NCBI GenBank assembly: GCA_014302835.1
Contig: CP060294.1
Span: 372,001-436,000 of the forward strand
From: Pedobacter sp. PAMC26386
GTDB lineage: Bacteria > Bacteroidota > Bacteroidia > Sphingobacteriales > Sphingobacteriaceae
DNA: 64,000 nucleotides
Reading direction: 5' to 3'
Below, piece by piece: positions 56,527 to 64,000 of the stretch. The number at the start of each line of letters is the position of its first letter. The first letter of the stretch is position 1. The notes beneath the pieces were generated by a model, which was not told the DNA's origin, made no database searches, and worked only from the letters and a program-made list of their open reading frames with translations. The translations under genes and the position numbers were made by a program.

Positions 56527-56663
56527 ATTTTAAACGGTTTCTATGGTTGCGTTTCTCTGTCTCTACTTTGATGTTACCGCCTCCATGAGCTCTAAATCAC
56601 TTTTTTGTCATATTAGTATAAATAATTATTTCATATATTTAATTTGTGTTTATTTGTAACCGA

Positions 56664-57248
56664 ATGAACGTTCAATCAAAAGATAATTACGGAAAACGTG
56701 TAGCTGTCCTAAACAGCACACTTGCTCTCCTCAAAGAGCATGGGTTCCATGGTACGCCCATTAGTTTAATTGCTAAACATGCAGGAGTTGCTGCAGGAAC
56801 CATATATCATTATTTCGATTCCAAAGAAACCCTCATACTGGAGCTTTATGTCCATGTGAAAGATCAGCTGGTAAAGGCTATTTTGGTCGGTGATGACCCC
56901 GAAAAACCATTTAAAGATCGTTTCTTCAACCTCCTGATCAATCAGTTTAATTTCTACATAGAAAATGAGAGTGCTTTATTTTTCCTTGAACAATATATGA
57001 GTTCTCCCTTTGCGAAAAACTATCCTGAGAAGGATAGTCAACTCTTTATCGATAAGGTGGTTACATTTTTCCATTATGGCATAGAAAATGAGCAGTTTAA
57101 AAATATTGATCCGAGGCTGCTCGCTCCGACCATAAAAGGGACGCTGGTTGCGGCTGCAACTTTCCAATTATCAGAGCATATCGTGTTTTCTAAAGAAGAT
57201 ATTATCCAGGTTATCAATGTGATCTGGGATGGGATTAAAAGGCAATAA
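56664..57248 (+). CDS. TetR/AcrR-family transcriptional regulator
   Basis: About 194 residues. The N-terminal helix-turn-helix reads RVAVLNSTLALLKEHGFHGTPISLIAKHAGVAAGTIYHYFDSKETLI; the C-terminal part is the ligand-binding domain. ATG 56664 is preferred over the in-frame GTG at 56646, which adds six residues only. It lies directly upstream of a TolC-AcrA-AcrB set, so it very likely represses this efflux operon and itself. Confidence 0.93.
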   Translation: MNVQSKDNYGKRVAVLNSTLALLKEHGFHGTPISLIAKHAGVAAGTIYHYFDSKETLILELYVHVKDQLVKAILVGDDPEKPFKDRFFNLLINQFNFYIENESALFFLEQYMSSPFAKNYPEKDSQLFIDKVVTFFHYGIENEQFKNIDPRLLAPTIKGTLVAAATFQLSEHIVFSKEDIIQVINVIWDGIKRQ

Positions 57249-57249
57249 C

Positions 57250-58635
57250 ATGAATAGTAAAACAAATACCCTTAATATATATATGAAACCTCACAAATTG
57301 ATTTTAATTATGCTCGTCTGCATACCGGTTCTGCTGCCAGGGCTCCTATATGCCCAGACGACAGTTAGAGAGCAGCAGACGTTGAGCAATGCTACCTTAC
57401 AGGAATGTATTGATTACGCTTTAAGCAACAAGCCGGGGGTCCAGCAGTCACTGATTGACGAAGAGATAGGTGAAAGAGATATCAAATCGGCATTATCGGG
57501 CTGGTTGCCTCAAATTAATGGTACTGGAACAGTAAACCATAATTTTAAACAGCAATCTCAGATTCTGACTAATAATGGCGTATCTTCTTTACTTACTTTT
57601 GGCGGTAAGAATACTTCTGCTTTTGTTTTACAGGCTGATCAGCAGTTTTTAAATGCAGGATTAATCCAGGCGTCTAAATCTGCTAAATATTACAGACAGC
57701 AGTATAAACAAAGTACAGAAAATACGAAGATTAACACGATTGTTGATGTGAGTAAAGCATTTTATGATGTCCTGACCAGTAAAGAGCAATTGAATATCAT
57801 TGCAGAGAATATTGCCAGGCTGGAAAAACAATTCAAAGATGCAAGCGCACAGTATGATGCTGGTCTGGTTGATAAAACAGATTTTCAAAGAGCGCAGATC
57901 AGTTTAAGTAATTCTAAAGCTGACAGAAAAAGAACTGAAGAATTGTTAAAGTATAAATATGCTTACCTGAGAGAATTAATCGGGTATAGTGCAGAGAAAC
58001 AATTCGGTTTATCTTTTGCTAACAGTGACATGGAGAAAGATGTGATGATTGATACGGCTCAGTTGTTAAACTATCAGAACCGTATAGAATACCGTTTGTT
58101 GGAAACTCAGCGTGCTTTGCAGAAAATTACAACAAGCTATAACAAATGGAGTTATTCGCCTACACTTTCTGGTTTTATCAATTACGGATGGAATTATCAG
58201 AATAATACGCTTGGTAATTTATATGATCAGAATTATCCAAGTTCAGTTGTTGGGTTAAAATTGGTTGTTCCGGTATTCCTTGGTGGAAAACGTACACAGG
58301 AAATTAAAAAATCGCAATTGCAGGAAAGAAAGATTGATCTGGATTTAATCAATACAAAAAATAAGATCAATACACAGTATGAGCAGGCAATTGCTACTTA
58401 TAAGGCTAATCTGAATGATTTACATACGAATAAAGCGAATGTTGACATTTCAAAACAGGTGTACAATACGATCAAGCTTCAATATGATGAAGGGATTAAA
58501 ACTTATTTGGATCTGACAACTTCAGAGACAGACCTTCGCACTGCACAAATCAATTATCTGAATTCATTATATAATCTTCTTTCGTCAAAATTAGACGTAA
58601 AACAAGCATTAGGAACAATCACCGTAAACCAATAA
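57250..58635 (+). CDS. TolC-family outer-membrane efflux protein
   Basis: About 461 residues from ATG 57250; ATG 57283 (MKPHKLILIMLVC) is also possible and gives a cleaner signal peptide ending at LLYAQ. Two structural repeats of the outer membrane efflux protein family are visible, starting with LSNATLQECIDYALSNKPG, with long alpha-helical stretches (KSAKYYRQQYKQSTENTKIN; IARLEKQFKDASAQYDAGLVDKTDFQRAQ). Forms the exit duct of the tripartite pump encoded with it; the TetR stop lies 1 base before its ATG. Confidence 0.93.
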   Translation: MNSKTNTLNIYMKPHKLILIMLVCIPVLLPGLLYAQTTVREQQTLSNATLQECIDYALSNKPGVQQSLIDEEIGERDIKSALSGWLPQINGTGTVNHNFKQQSQILTNNGVSSLLTFGGKNTSAFVLQADQQFLNAGLIQASKSAKYYRQQYKQSTENTKINTIVDVSKAFYDVLTSKEQLNIIAENIARLEKQFKDASAQYDAGLVDKTDFQRAQISLSNSKADRKRTEELLKYKYAYLRELIGYSAEKQFGLSFANSDMEKDVMIDTAQLLNYQNRIEYRLLETQRALQKITTSYNKWSYSPTLSGFINYGWNYQNNTLGNLYDQNYPSSVVGLKLVVPVFLGGKRTQEIKKSQLQERKIDLDLINTKNKINTQYEQAIATYKANLNDLHTNKANVDISKQVYNTIKLQYDEGIKTYLDLTTSETDLRTAQINYLNSLYNLLSSKLDVKQALGTITVNQ

Positions 58636-58640
58636 AAGAC

Positions 58641-59798
58641 ATGAACAATAAATACATAAAACTAGGCATCTTAATCCTTGGTTCAGTAACATTAGCATCT
58701 TGCGGTGGTAAACCTGCTCCTCAACAAGGACCTCCTCCGGCAACTCCGGTAACAACTTATACTGTTGATGAACAACCAGTGACTACTGTGGATACTTATC
58801 CTGGTGTAGTTATCGCGTTAAACGAAGTTGAACTTCGTGCACAGGTTGGTGGTTATATTACTGCGATCTATATTAAAGATGGCCAGCGTGTAACTAAAGG
58901 ACAGAAATTATATGAAATTGACCGTACTAAATATCAGGCGGCTTATAACTCAGCTCAGGCTAATGTAGCAGTTGCGAAAGCAAACCGGGATAAAGCAAAG
59001 AAAGATGCGGATCGTTATACTAAACTGGCGCAACAGGAAGCTATCGCGAAACAACGTGTGGATTATGCCTTGACTGACTTAGCGAATGCAGAATCTCAAA
59101 TCGCCGCTGCAAAGGCAAATCTGGCCTCTGCTGCAAACGATTTACAACGTTCAATCATTGTTTCTCCATTAACTGGAACAATTGGTATTTCACAGGTTAA
59201 ACTAGGAGCCTTGGTATCTCAGGGTACTACGCTTTTAAACACGGTTTCTACAAATGACCCGATCGCTGTAGATATTCCGGTTAACCAGGCAGAGATTCCC
59301 CGTTTTATTCAATTGGAAAAAAACACGGCTGCGGTTAAAGATTCTCTTTTCAGCATTCAGCTTCAGGATAACAGTATTTACAAACGTCAGGGTAGAATTA
59401 TTGCGATAGACCGTGCTGTGGATCCTCAGACCGGTACAATTAAAGTAAGAATCAGTTATCCTAATGAAGGTGGAAGATTGATTTCTGGGATGAACGTTAA
59501 TCTGCAGGTCTTAAACAAACAAGTAGGTAATCAGCTGGTGATTCCTTATAAAGCTGTAACTGAGCAGTTGGGTGAGTTTAATGTCTATGTTGTTGGAGAT
59601 AGCAGTAAAGCCGCTCCAAGAGTAGTTAAGGTTGGTACACAGATAGATCAGAATATCGTAGTGACGAGTGGTCTGAAAAAGGGTGAAGTTATTGTCGTTG
59701 ATGGTGTTCAGAATGTAAGACCAGGTGCAGTAGTACACGCAGGATCGTTAGCAGAAGCAAATGGACAGCAGCCGGCAGCGGGTGCACCAAAAAAATAG
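58641..59798 (+). CDS. efflux RND periplasmic adaptor (AcrA/MexA-type) lipoprotein
   Basis: 385 residues. Lipoprotein signal with Cys21 (LASCGG). Then the barrel-sandwich hybrid or lipoyl domain in two halves (VELRAQVGGYITAIYIKDGQRVTKGQKLYEID and SIIVSPLTGTIGISQVKLGALVSQG), an alpha-hairpin between them (NSAQANVAVAKANRDKAKKDADRYTKLAQQEAI), and beta-barrel and membrane-proximal domains. It bridges the RND pump and TolC. The coding end overlaps the first bases before the pump gene by position, with the next ATG 23 bases after its stop. Confidence 0.94.
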   Translation: MNNKYIKLGILILGSVTLASCGGKPAPQQGPPPATPVTTYTVDEQPVTTVDTYPGVVIALNEVELRAQVGGYITAIYIKDGQRVTKGQKLYEIDRTKYQAAYNSAQANVAVAKANRDKAKKDADRYTKLAQQEAIAKQRVDYALTDLANAESQIAAAKANLASAANDLQRSIIVSPLTGTIGISQVKLGALVSQGTTLLNTVSTNDPIAVDIPVNQAEIPRFIQLEKNTAAVKDSLFSIQLQDNSIYKRQGRIIAIDRAVDPQTGTIKVRISYPNEGGRLISGMNVNLQVLNKQVGNQLVIPYKAVTEQLGEFNVYVVGDSSKAAPRVVKVGTQIDQNIVVTSGLKKGEVIVVDGVQNVRPGAVVHAGSLAEANGQQPAAGAPKK

Positions 59799-59820
59799 TT
59801 ATTATAAGAATTTCAAGAAT

Positions 59821-62800
59821 ATGATATCAGAAGTATTTATAAAACGACCGGTCACGGCGATCGTCATTTCCATATTAATTGTACTGATAGGAGCGATTGT
59901 GATTACCACATTGCCGATCAGTCAATATCCGAGTATTGCTCCTCCTACGGTTACTGTTACAGGTACGTATACTGGAGCTGATGCGCAAACGGTAGAACAA
60001 ACGGTAACTACACAAATTGAGAGTCAGATTAACGGTACGCCGGGGATGAAATATTTGTCTTCAAACAGTACTTCAGATGGTCGTTCTGCGATTACTGTAA
60101 CTTTTGATGTAGGTACAAATATTGATATTGCTGCATTGGATGTGCAGAATAGGGTAGGTATTGCGCAGCCAGGATTACCTGAAGCGGTTCAGCGTTTAGG
60201 TATTACGACTAAAAAAGCGAACAATGATATCCTGATGGTTATTGGCCTATATTCTCCAAATGGAACATATGACCAGAAATTTATTTCCAACTATGTCAAC
60301 TTATATGTAAAGGATGCGTTATTACGTATCAAAGGTGTGGGTGATGTGCAGGTATTTAGCCAGCCGTTTAGTATGCGGGTTTGGCTTGATGCGGGTAAAC
60401 TGGCAAGATTAGGTTTAACACCGGCACAGGTTTCGGCAGCAATTGCAGAACAGAACACGCGTGCCCCAGGGGGTAGTGTAGGTGGGCCGCCTCAGCAAAA
60501 TTCACAGACTTTTGAGTTCTCTGTGGTAATGGATGGTGATTTAAATTCTGTCGAGCAGTTTAAGAATATCGTTGTTAAAACTGGTCAGGATGGTTCTCCT
60601 GTTTATCTTAAAGATGTTGCACGTGTGGAATTAGGCGAATTTGCTTATTCTACTACAGCGAAGGTAAATGGTAAAGTTGCCTCCTTAATGGCTGTCAATC
60701 AGACTCCGGGTGGAAATGCTGTTCAAACTGCTGCTGGTATCGATCAGACCATGGCTGAGTTAAAGAAATCCTTTCCTAAGGATTTAGATTTTAAAATTAG
60801 TTATGAGACGGTTTCTATTATTAAAGTATCGATCAGTGAGGTAATTCATACCTTGGTTGAAGCACTGATCCTGGTAACTATTGTTGTATTCTTCTTCTTA
60901 CAGAGCTGGAGAGCAACACTGATTCCAGTATTGGCAATCCCGGTTTCTATTATTGGTACTTTTATCTTCTTTACACTATTAGGATTCTCTATCAACGTAT
61001 TAACGATGTTTGGATTCGTCCTCGCCATCGGTATTGTGGTGGATGATGCGATTGTGGTAGTGGAAGCGGTCCAGCATTATATGGATCATGAGGGGCTTTC
61101 AGCTCCCGATGCGACCCGTAAAGCGATGAAAGATATCACAGCACCGGTAATTGCAATTGCATTAATTTTGGCGGCGGTATTTATTCCGGTTGGTTTTATA
61201 CCAGGAATGGTAGGTCAGTTGTATCAGCAGTTTGCAATTACAATTGCGGTATCGGTATTGATCTCTGCATTTATCGCTTTATCACTGACTCCGGCATTGT
61301 GTTCGTTGTTATTAACACCAATGAATCTGACTAAAGATTCAAGAGGATTGAATAAGTTCTTCTTTAAATTCAATACCTGGTTTGCGAATGTAACTCATGG
61401 CTATTCTAATGGCGTTAGGTGGGCTTTGAAAAAAGCACCTTTAGTGATGATCATCCTTGCGTGTATTTATGTAGGTACGGTTGGTCTTTTTGTGAAAAAG
61501 CCATCAGGGTTTATTCCGAATGAGGATGCTGGTATTTTTATCATGGGTGTGACTTTACCAGAAGGTGCATCAGCGGTTCGTACTAATGCATTTATCAAAC
61601 GGATTACAGATTCTATCCAGAAAAATATTCCTGAGGTAGAGAATATCACTTCTGTAAGCGGGATTAACATTCTGAACAGATCATTCAAGTCTAACGCGGG
61701 TACATTCTTTGTACAGCTGAAGAATTGGGATGAGCGTAAAAAGGATGTGGCTACTGTGCTGGCAAGTGTATCTAAAACGTTTGCCGGTGATAAAGATGGA
61801 AGTGTGCTTGCCGTAACTCCGCCTCCAATTCCGGGATTAGGTATTAGTGGTGGTTTCTCGATGCAGATTCAGGAAAAACAAGCTGGTGATATTAAGAAGT
61901 TTGAGGGTATTGTAGGTAAATTCCTGGCAGCTGCTAATCAGCGACCTGAAATTGGATTTGCGTATACCTTGTTTAATGCGAAAACGCCAAACTATCAGCT
62001 TCATGTAGATCGAGATAAAGTGAAACGGATGGGGGTATCTATTGGTGCTGTTTACAGTACGATTTCTGCTTACCTGGGTAGTAGCTATATCAATGACTTT
62101 ACTAAATACGGACGTAGTTTCCGCGTAGTTTCACAGGCGGATACAAATTTCCGTAGCAGTATTGAAAATCTGAACCAGATTTATGTAAATAATAGTGTAG
62201 GAACTCCTGTTCCGTTAAGTTCGTTTGTCACTTATAAGATGACCGAAAATGCCTCTATTATTAATCACTATAATATGTTCAGGTCAATCGAGATTGGTGG
62301 AGCGGCAAGACCAGGAAGAAGTTCTGGGGATGCATTACAGGCTTTAAGAGAGGTTGCTGCACAGACTTTACCACAAGGTTATACTTATAACTTCTCTGGT
62401 TTGAGTTTGGAGGAAACTGAGGCCGGTAATAGTACTACATTGATTTTTGGTTTAATAATTGTGTTTGTATTCTTGTTACTTGCTGCATTATATGAGAGCT
62501 GGTCGGTTCCTTTCTCTATTTTACTAGCAGTTCCTCTTGGTTTGTTCGGGGCTATTCTTGCCTTGATCTTCCTGCCAAAACTGGATAATAATATTTATGC
62601 ACAGGTGGGGCTGATTACGCTGATTGGTTTATCTGCTAAGAATGCGATTCTTATTGTCGAATTCGCGAAAGAGCGGGTTGATTGGGGAATGGAATTAATT
62701 TCAGCGACTATTGAAGCGGTTAAATTAAGATTACGTCCAATCATCATGACATCTTTAGCATTTATTCTGGGAGTTATTCCTTTGATTATTTCTTCGGGTG

Positions 62801-62994
62801 CGGGTGCTGTATCCCGTATGACTATTGGATGGACTGTGGCTGCGGGTATGCTTTCAGCAACTATTCTTGCTTTGTTTATTGTTCCGGTACTATTTGTACT
62901 GATCACCAAACTGGCTTATGGTAAAAAGAAACTTGCCGAATTAGAAGCAAATTATAAACCAGAAGAGCATACTGATACGCTGCATGCGGATTAG
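59821..62994 (+). CDS. efflux RND transporter permease (AcrB/MexB, HAE1 type)
   Basis: 1057 residues from ATG 59821 (MISEVFIKRPVTAIVISI), the family's usual start; the frame opens 60 bases earlier but that part is the adaptor's tail region. Twelve membrane helices in two repeats frame two large periplasmic loops. The proton-relay Asp pair is Asp408-Asp409 (GIVVDDAIVVVE) in helix 4, with the helix-10 Lys in LSAKNAILIVEFAKE. Pumps hydrophobic drugs and detergents out using the proton gradient. Last gene of the tetR-tolC-acrA-acrB operon, followed by a terminator. Confidence 0.95.
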   Translation: MISEVFIKRPVTAIVISILIVLIGAIVITTLPISQYPSIAPPTVTVTGTYTGADAQTVEQTVTTQIESQINGTPGMKYLSSNSTSDGRSAITVTFDVGTNIDIAALDVQNRVGIAQPGLPEAVQRLGITTKKANNDILMVIGLYSPNGTYDQKFISNYVNLYVKDALLRIKGVGDVQVFSQPFSMRVWLDAGKLARLGLTPAQVSAAIAEQNTRAPGGSVGGPPQQNSQTFEFSVVMDGDLNSVEQFKNIVVKTGQDGSPVYLKDVARVELGEFAYSTTAKVNGKVASLMAVNQTPGGNAVQTAAGIDQTMAELKKSFPKDLDFKISYETVSIIKVSISEVIHTLVEALILVTIVVFFFLQSWRATLIPVLAIPVSIIGTFIFFTLLGFSINVLTMFGFVLAIGIVVDDAIVVVEAVQHYMDHEGLSAPDATRKAMKDITAPVIAIALILAAVFIPVGFIPGMVGQLYQQFAITIAVSVLISAFIALSLTPALCSLLLTPMNLTKDSRGLNKFFFKFNTWFANVTHGYSNGVRWALKKAPLVMIILACIYVGTVGLFVKKPSGFIPNEDAGIFIMGVTLPEGASAVRTNAFIKRITDSIQKNIPEVENITSVSGINILNRSFKSNAGTFFVQLKNWDERKKDVATVLASVSKTFAGDKDGSVLAVTPPPIPGLGISGGFSMQIQEKQAGDIKKFEGIVGKFLAAANQRPEIGFAYTLFNAKTPNYQLHVDRDKVKRMGVSIGAVYSTISAYLGSSYINDFTKYGRSFRVVSQADTNFRSSIENLNQIYVNNSVGTPVPLSSFVTYKMTENASIINHYNMFRSIEIGGAARPGRSSGDALQALREVAAQTLPQGYTYNFSGLSLEETEAGNSTTLIFGLIIVFVFLLLAALYESWSVPFSILLAVPLGLFGAILALIFLPKLDNNIYAQVGLITLIGLSAKNAILIVEFAKERVDWGMELISATIEAVKLRLRPIIMTSLAFILGVIPLIISSGAGAVSRMTIGWTVAAGMLSATILALFIVPVLFVLITKLAYGKKKLAELEANYKPEEHTDTLHAD

Positions 62995-63020
62995 TAAAAA
63001 AGGATTGTAAATCTAACAAT

Positions 63021-63050
63021 GGGCTGTACCGGATTCGGTACGGCCCTTTT
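63021..63050 (+). terminator. terminator of the efflux operon
   Basis: gggctgtaccg (63021-63031) and cggtacggccc (63036-63046), 11 bp with one G-U pair and loop gatt, then a T-run (63047-63051). Confidence 0.9.
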
Positions 63051-63100
63051 TGTTGTAAGCTTGTTTTATAAATTTATTCTTTTTAAATCTGAGAATGCCG

Positions 63101-63808
63101 TTATTTTACCTCAAAACTATAAGTAGCCCCTTGCCAGATGGCTTCATAAGATTTGCCTTGATGTTCACCTTTTACTTTTTGGAATTCAGTGACTTCAACG
63201 ACATATTTTCCAGGCCATAGTGGGGTAAACTGAACTATGCCATTTTCATCTGTTTTAGTTTCTTTTGCCCATCCAGAAGGAGAAAGTATGGCAACAGTTT
63301 TCGCTTTTGCGGCTGTATTGTTTAATGATGCTGCTAATTTAACAGTTTGATTAACTTTTACCGGTGAAGCAGTATTCAATTGTAAATTCAATACATTGGT
63401 ACTTGATGCTGTTAGACCTTTTCCCACAATAATATTTGTACTTGCCAGGAAATGGTATTTAGTTGTACCACCCAGCTCTTTTGCTTCATGACTGACTTCT
63501 AAAGCATATAGTCCATTTTGATCGGGTGTGAAATTACTGGTGAAAGAATTGCTGTCTGCACTCAGCTTTAACTGAGTCCTTATCTGATTTGGGGATACAA
63601 GCCATAATGTAAAGTCTTTTACATCAGAATACCATTTAGATACATTCTCTTTTTCGTTTGCAGCATATTCACCATAATAGATTTTTACTGTTTGCTGTTG
63701 TCCGATTTTTCCTGTGTTATTGGTTTCTATCCAAAGTGCGTGCGCATACAGATTGGTTGTGATGAAGCAGAACAAGATGCTTAAGGTAAGAAATACTAGT
63801 TTTTTCAT
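63101..63808 (-). CDS. DUF4198 domain-containing exported protein
   Basis: 235 residues with a signal peptide (MKKLVFLTLSILFCFITTNLYAHA; cleavage after LYA, about 22). HALWIET right after cleavage is the typical start of the DUF4198 domain, which resembles nickel/cobalt or iron-transport-associated periplasmic proteins; the C-terminal half (LNLQLNTASPVKVNQTVKLAASL; FTPLWPGKYVVEVTEF) looks like an Ig-like domain. Such genes often sit beside PepSY proteins and siderophore receptors, as at this edge of the window. Confidence 0.85.
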   Translation of the reverse strand: MKKLVFLTLSILFCFITTNLYAHALWIETNNTGKIGQQQTVKIYYGEYAANEKENVSKWYSDVKDFTLWLVSPNQIRTQLKLSADSNSFTSNFTPDQNGLYALEVSHEAKELGGTTKYHFLASTNIIVGKGLTASSTNVLNLQLNTASPVKVNQTVKLAASLNNTAAKAKTVAILSPSGWAKETKTDENGIVQFTPLWPGKYVVEVTEFQKVKGEHQGKSYEAIWQGATYSFEVK

Positions 63809-63862
63809 TATTTTATATTTTAGATTAATTGATAGGGTTTTCTTTGAATTTGGTGATTTGGG

Positions 63863-64000
63863 TTAAAGTATCACTTCTTGTAATTCAGATTCTAGCGATT
63901 GCCTGGTTTTAATTTCCTTAGCAGTGGTTAATTTTGTGTTTTTTGTGCCTTTTTTCTTGAATTTGCGCCCATACCAGATTAGAAATCCTGTAATTGGAAG
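63863..64000 (-). CDS. PepSY-type membrane protein, C-terminal end
   Basis: Only the last 45 codons are visible, running off the right edge. On the minus strand the frame reads LPITGFLIWYGRKFKKKG and ends with SELQEVIL and a stop at 63863-63865. The LPITGFLIW-GRK segment is the typical last membrane helix of PepSY_TM proteins, linked to iron-reductase or siderophore uptake loci. With DUF4198 next to it, an iron-uptake cluster probably continues beyond the window. Identification rests on a short fragment. Confidence 0.55.
   Translation of the reverse strand, partial: LPITGFLIWYGRKFKKKGTKNTKLTTAKEIKTRQSLESELQEVIL

Noticed and set aside
59761..59820. Upstream in-frame start for the RND pump
   Set aside because: Those 20 codons overlap the adaptor's coding end; the family starts at MISEVFIKRP (59821).

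Overview
The window looks like a chromosomal segment from a Bacteroidota member of the Sphingobacteriaceae, most likely Pedobacter or a close relative. The evidence is low GC, paired SusC/SusD genes, an Oar-type TonB receptor, a MurF-alanine racemase fusion, a short primary sigma factor without region 1.1, abundant lipoprotein signals, and promoters of the Bacteroidota form TTG-N19/20-TAnnTTTG. The genus is inferred from gene content and protein style, not from a marker search.

Layout. 1-6.8 kb: end of a BNR/YCF48-type protein, nicotinate phosphoribosyltransferase, a quinone-reductase/cupin operon divergent from an HxlR regulator with a palindromic operator between them, a fatty-acid desaturase, a frameshifted small membrane protein, a membrane protein, and a 2-hydroxyacid dehydrogenase homologue lacking two catalytic residues. 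7-9 kb: an SDR oxidoreductase and a frameshifted AraC regulator. 9.2-18.8 kb: a four-gene susC-susD-susC-susD operon. 18.8-19.4 kb: a tandemly duplicated tRNA-Gly/tRNA-Leu cluster with a clear promoter. 19.4-29.3 kb: recX, murF-alr, DUF502, a LOG-family gene, a sodium:solute symporter, an Xre/RES toxin-antitoxin pair, recR, an SDR, an alpha/beta hydrolase and an OmpA-like lipoprotein. 29.3-33.2 kb: trp leader peptide and attenuator followed by trpD-trpF-trpB-trpA, without trpE, trpG or trpC. 33.2-41.2 kb: Sua5/YwlC, an FMN-binding glutamate synthase-like protein, an M13 peptidase, asnS, an AT-rich gap with a predicted small RNA, and sucC. 41.3-47.3 kb: lolD-like ABC ATPase, a probable PreATP-grasp-like protein, a HAD homologue with all catalytic motifs degraded, an S41 peptidase, an M28 peptidase and a frameshifted aldo/keto reductase. 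47.3-53 kb: long-form GAPDH, primary sigma factor, a small HTH regulator, an MBL hydrolase and lpdA. 53-64 kb: an Oar-type TonB receptor, a TetR-TolC-AcrA-AcrB efflux operon, a DUF4198 protein and the 3' end of a PepSY-type membrane protein.

Most genes are core metabolism, envelope or information processing. Nutrient uptake (two SusCD pairs, Oar receptor), drug efflux and the start of a probable iron-uptake locus at the right edge form the accessory layer. I saw no insertion sequence, prophage, CRISPR array or rRNA. Three genes carry single-base frameshifts, so either the assembly has homopolymer errors or the strain has several fresh pseudogenes.

The observations most worth following are the orphan promoter-plus-terminator unit at 39.69-39.78 kb (a candidate ~55-nt RNA), the trp attenuator on an operon lacking trpEGC, the pseudo-HAD in the lolD operon, the degenerate 2-hydroxyacid dehydrogenase, and the Xre/RES module.
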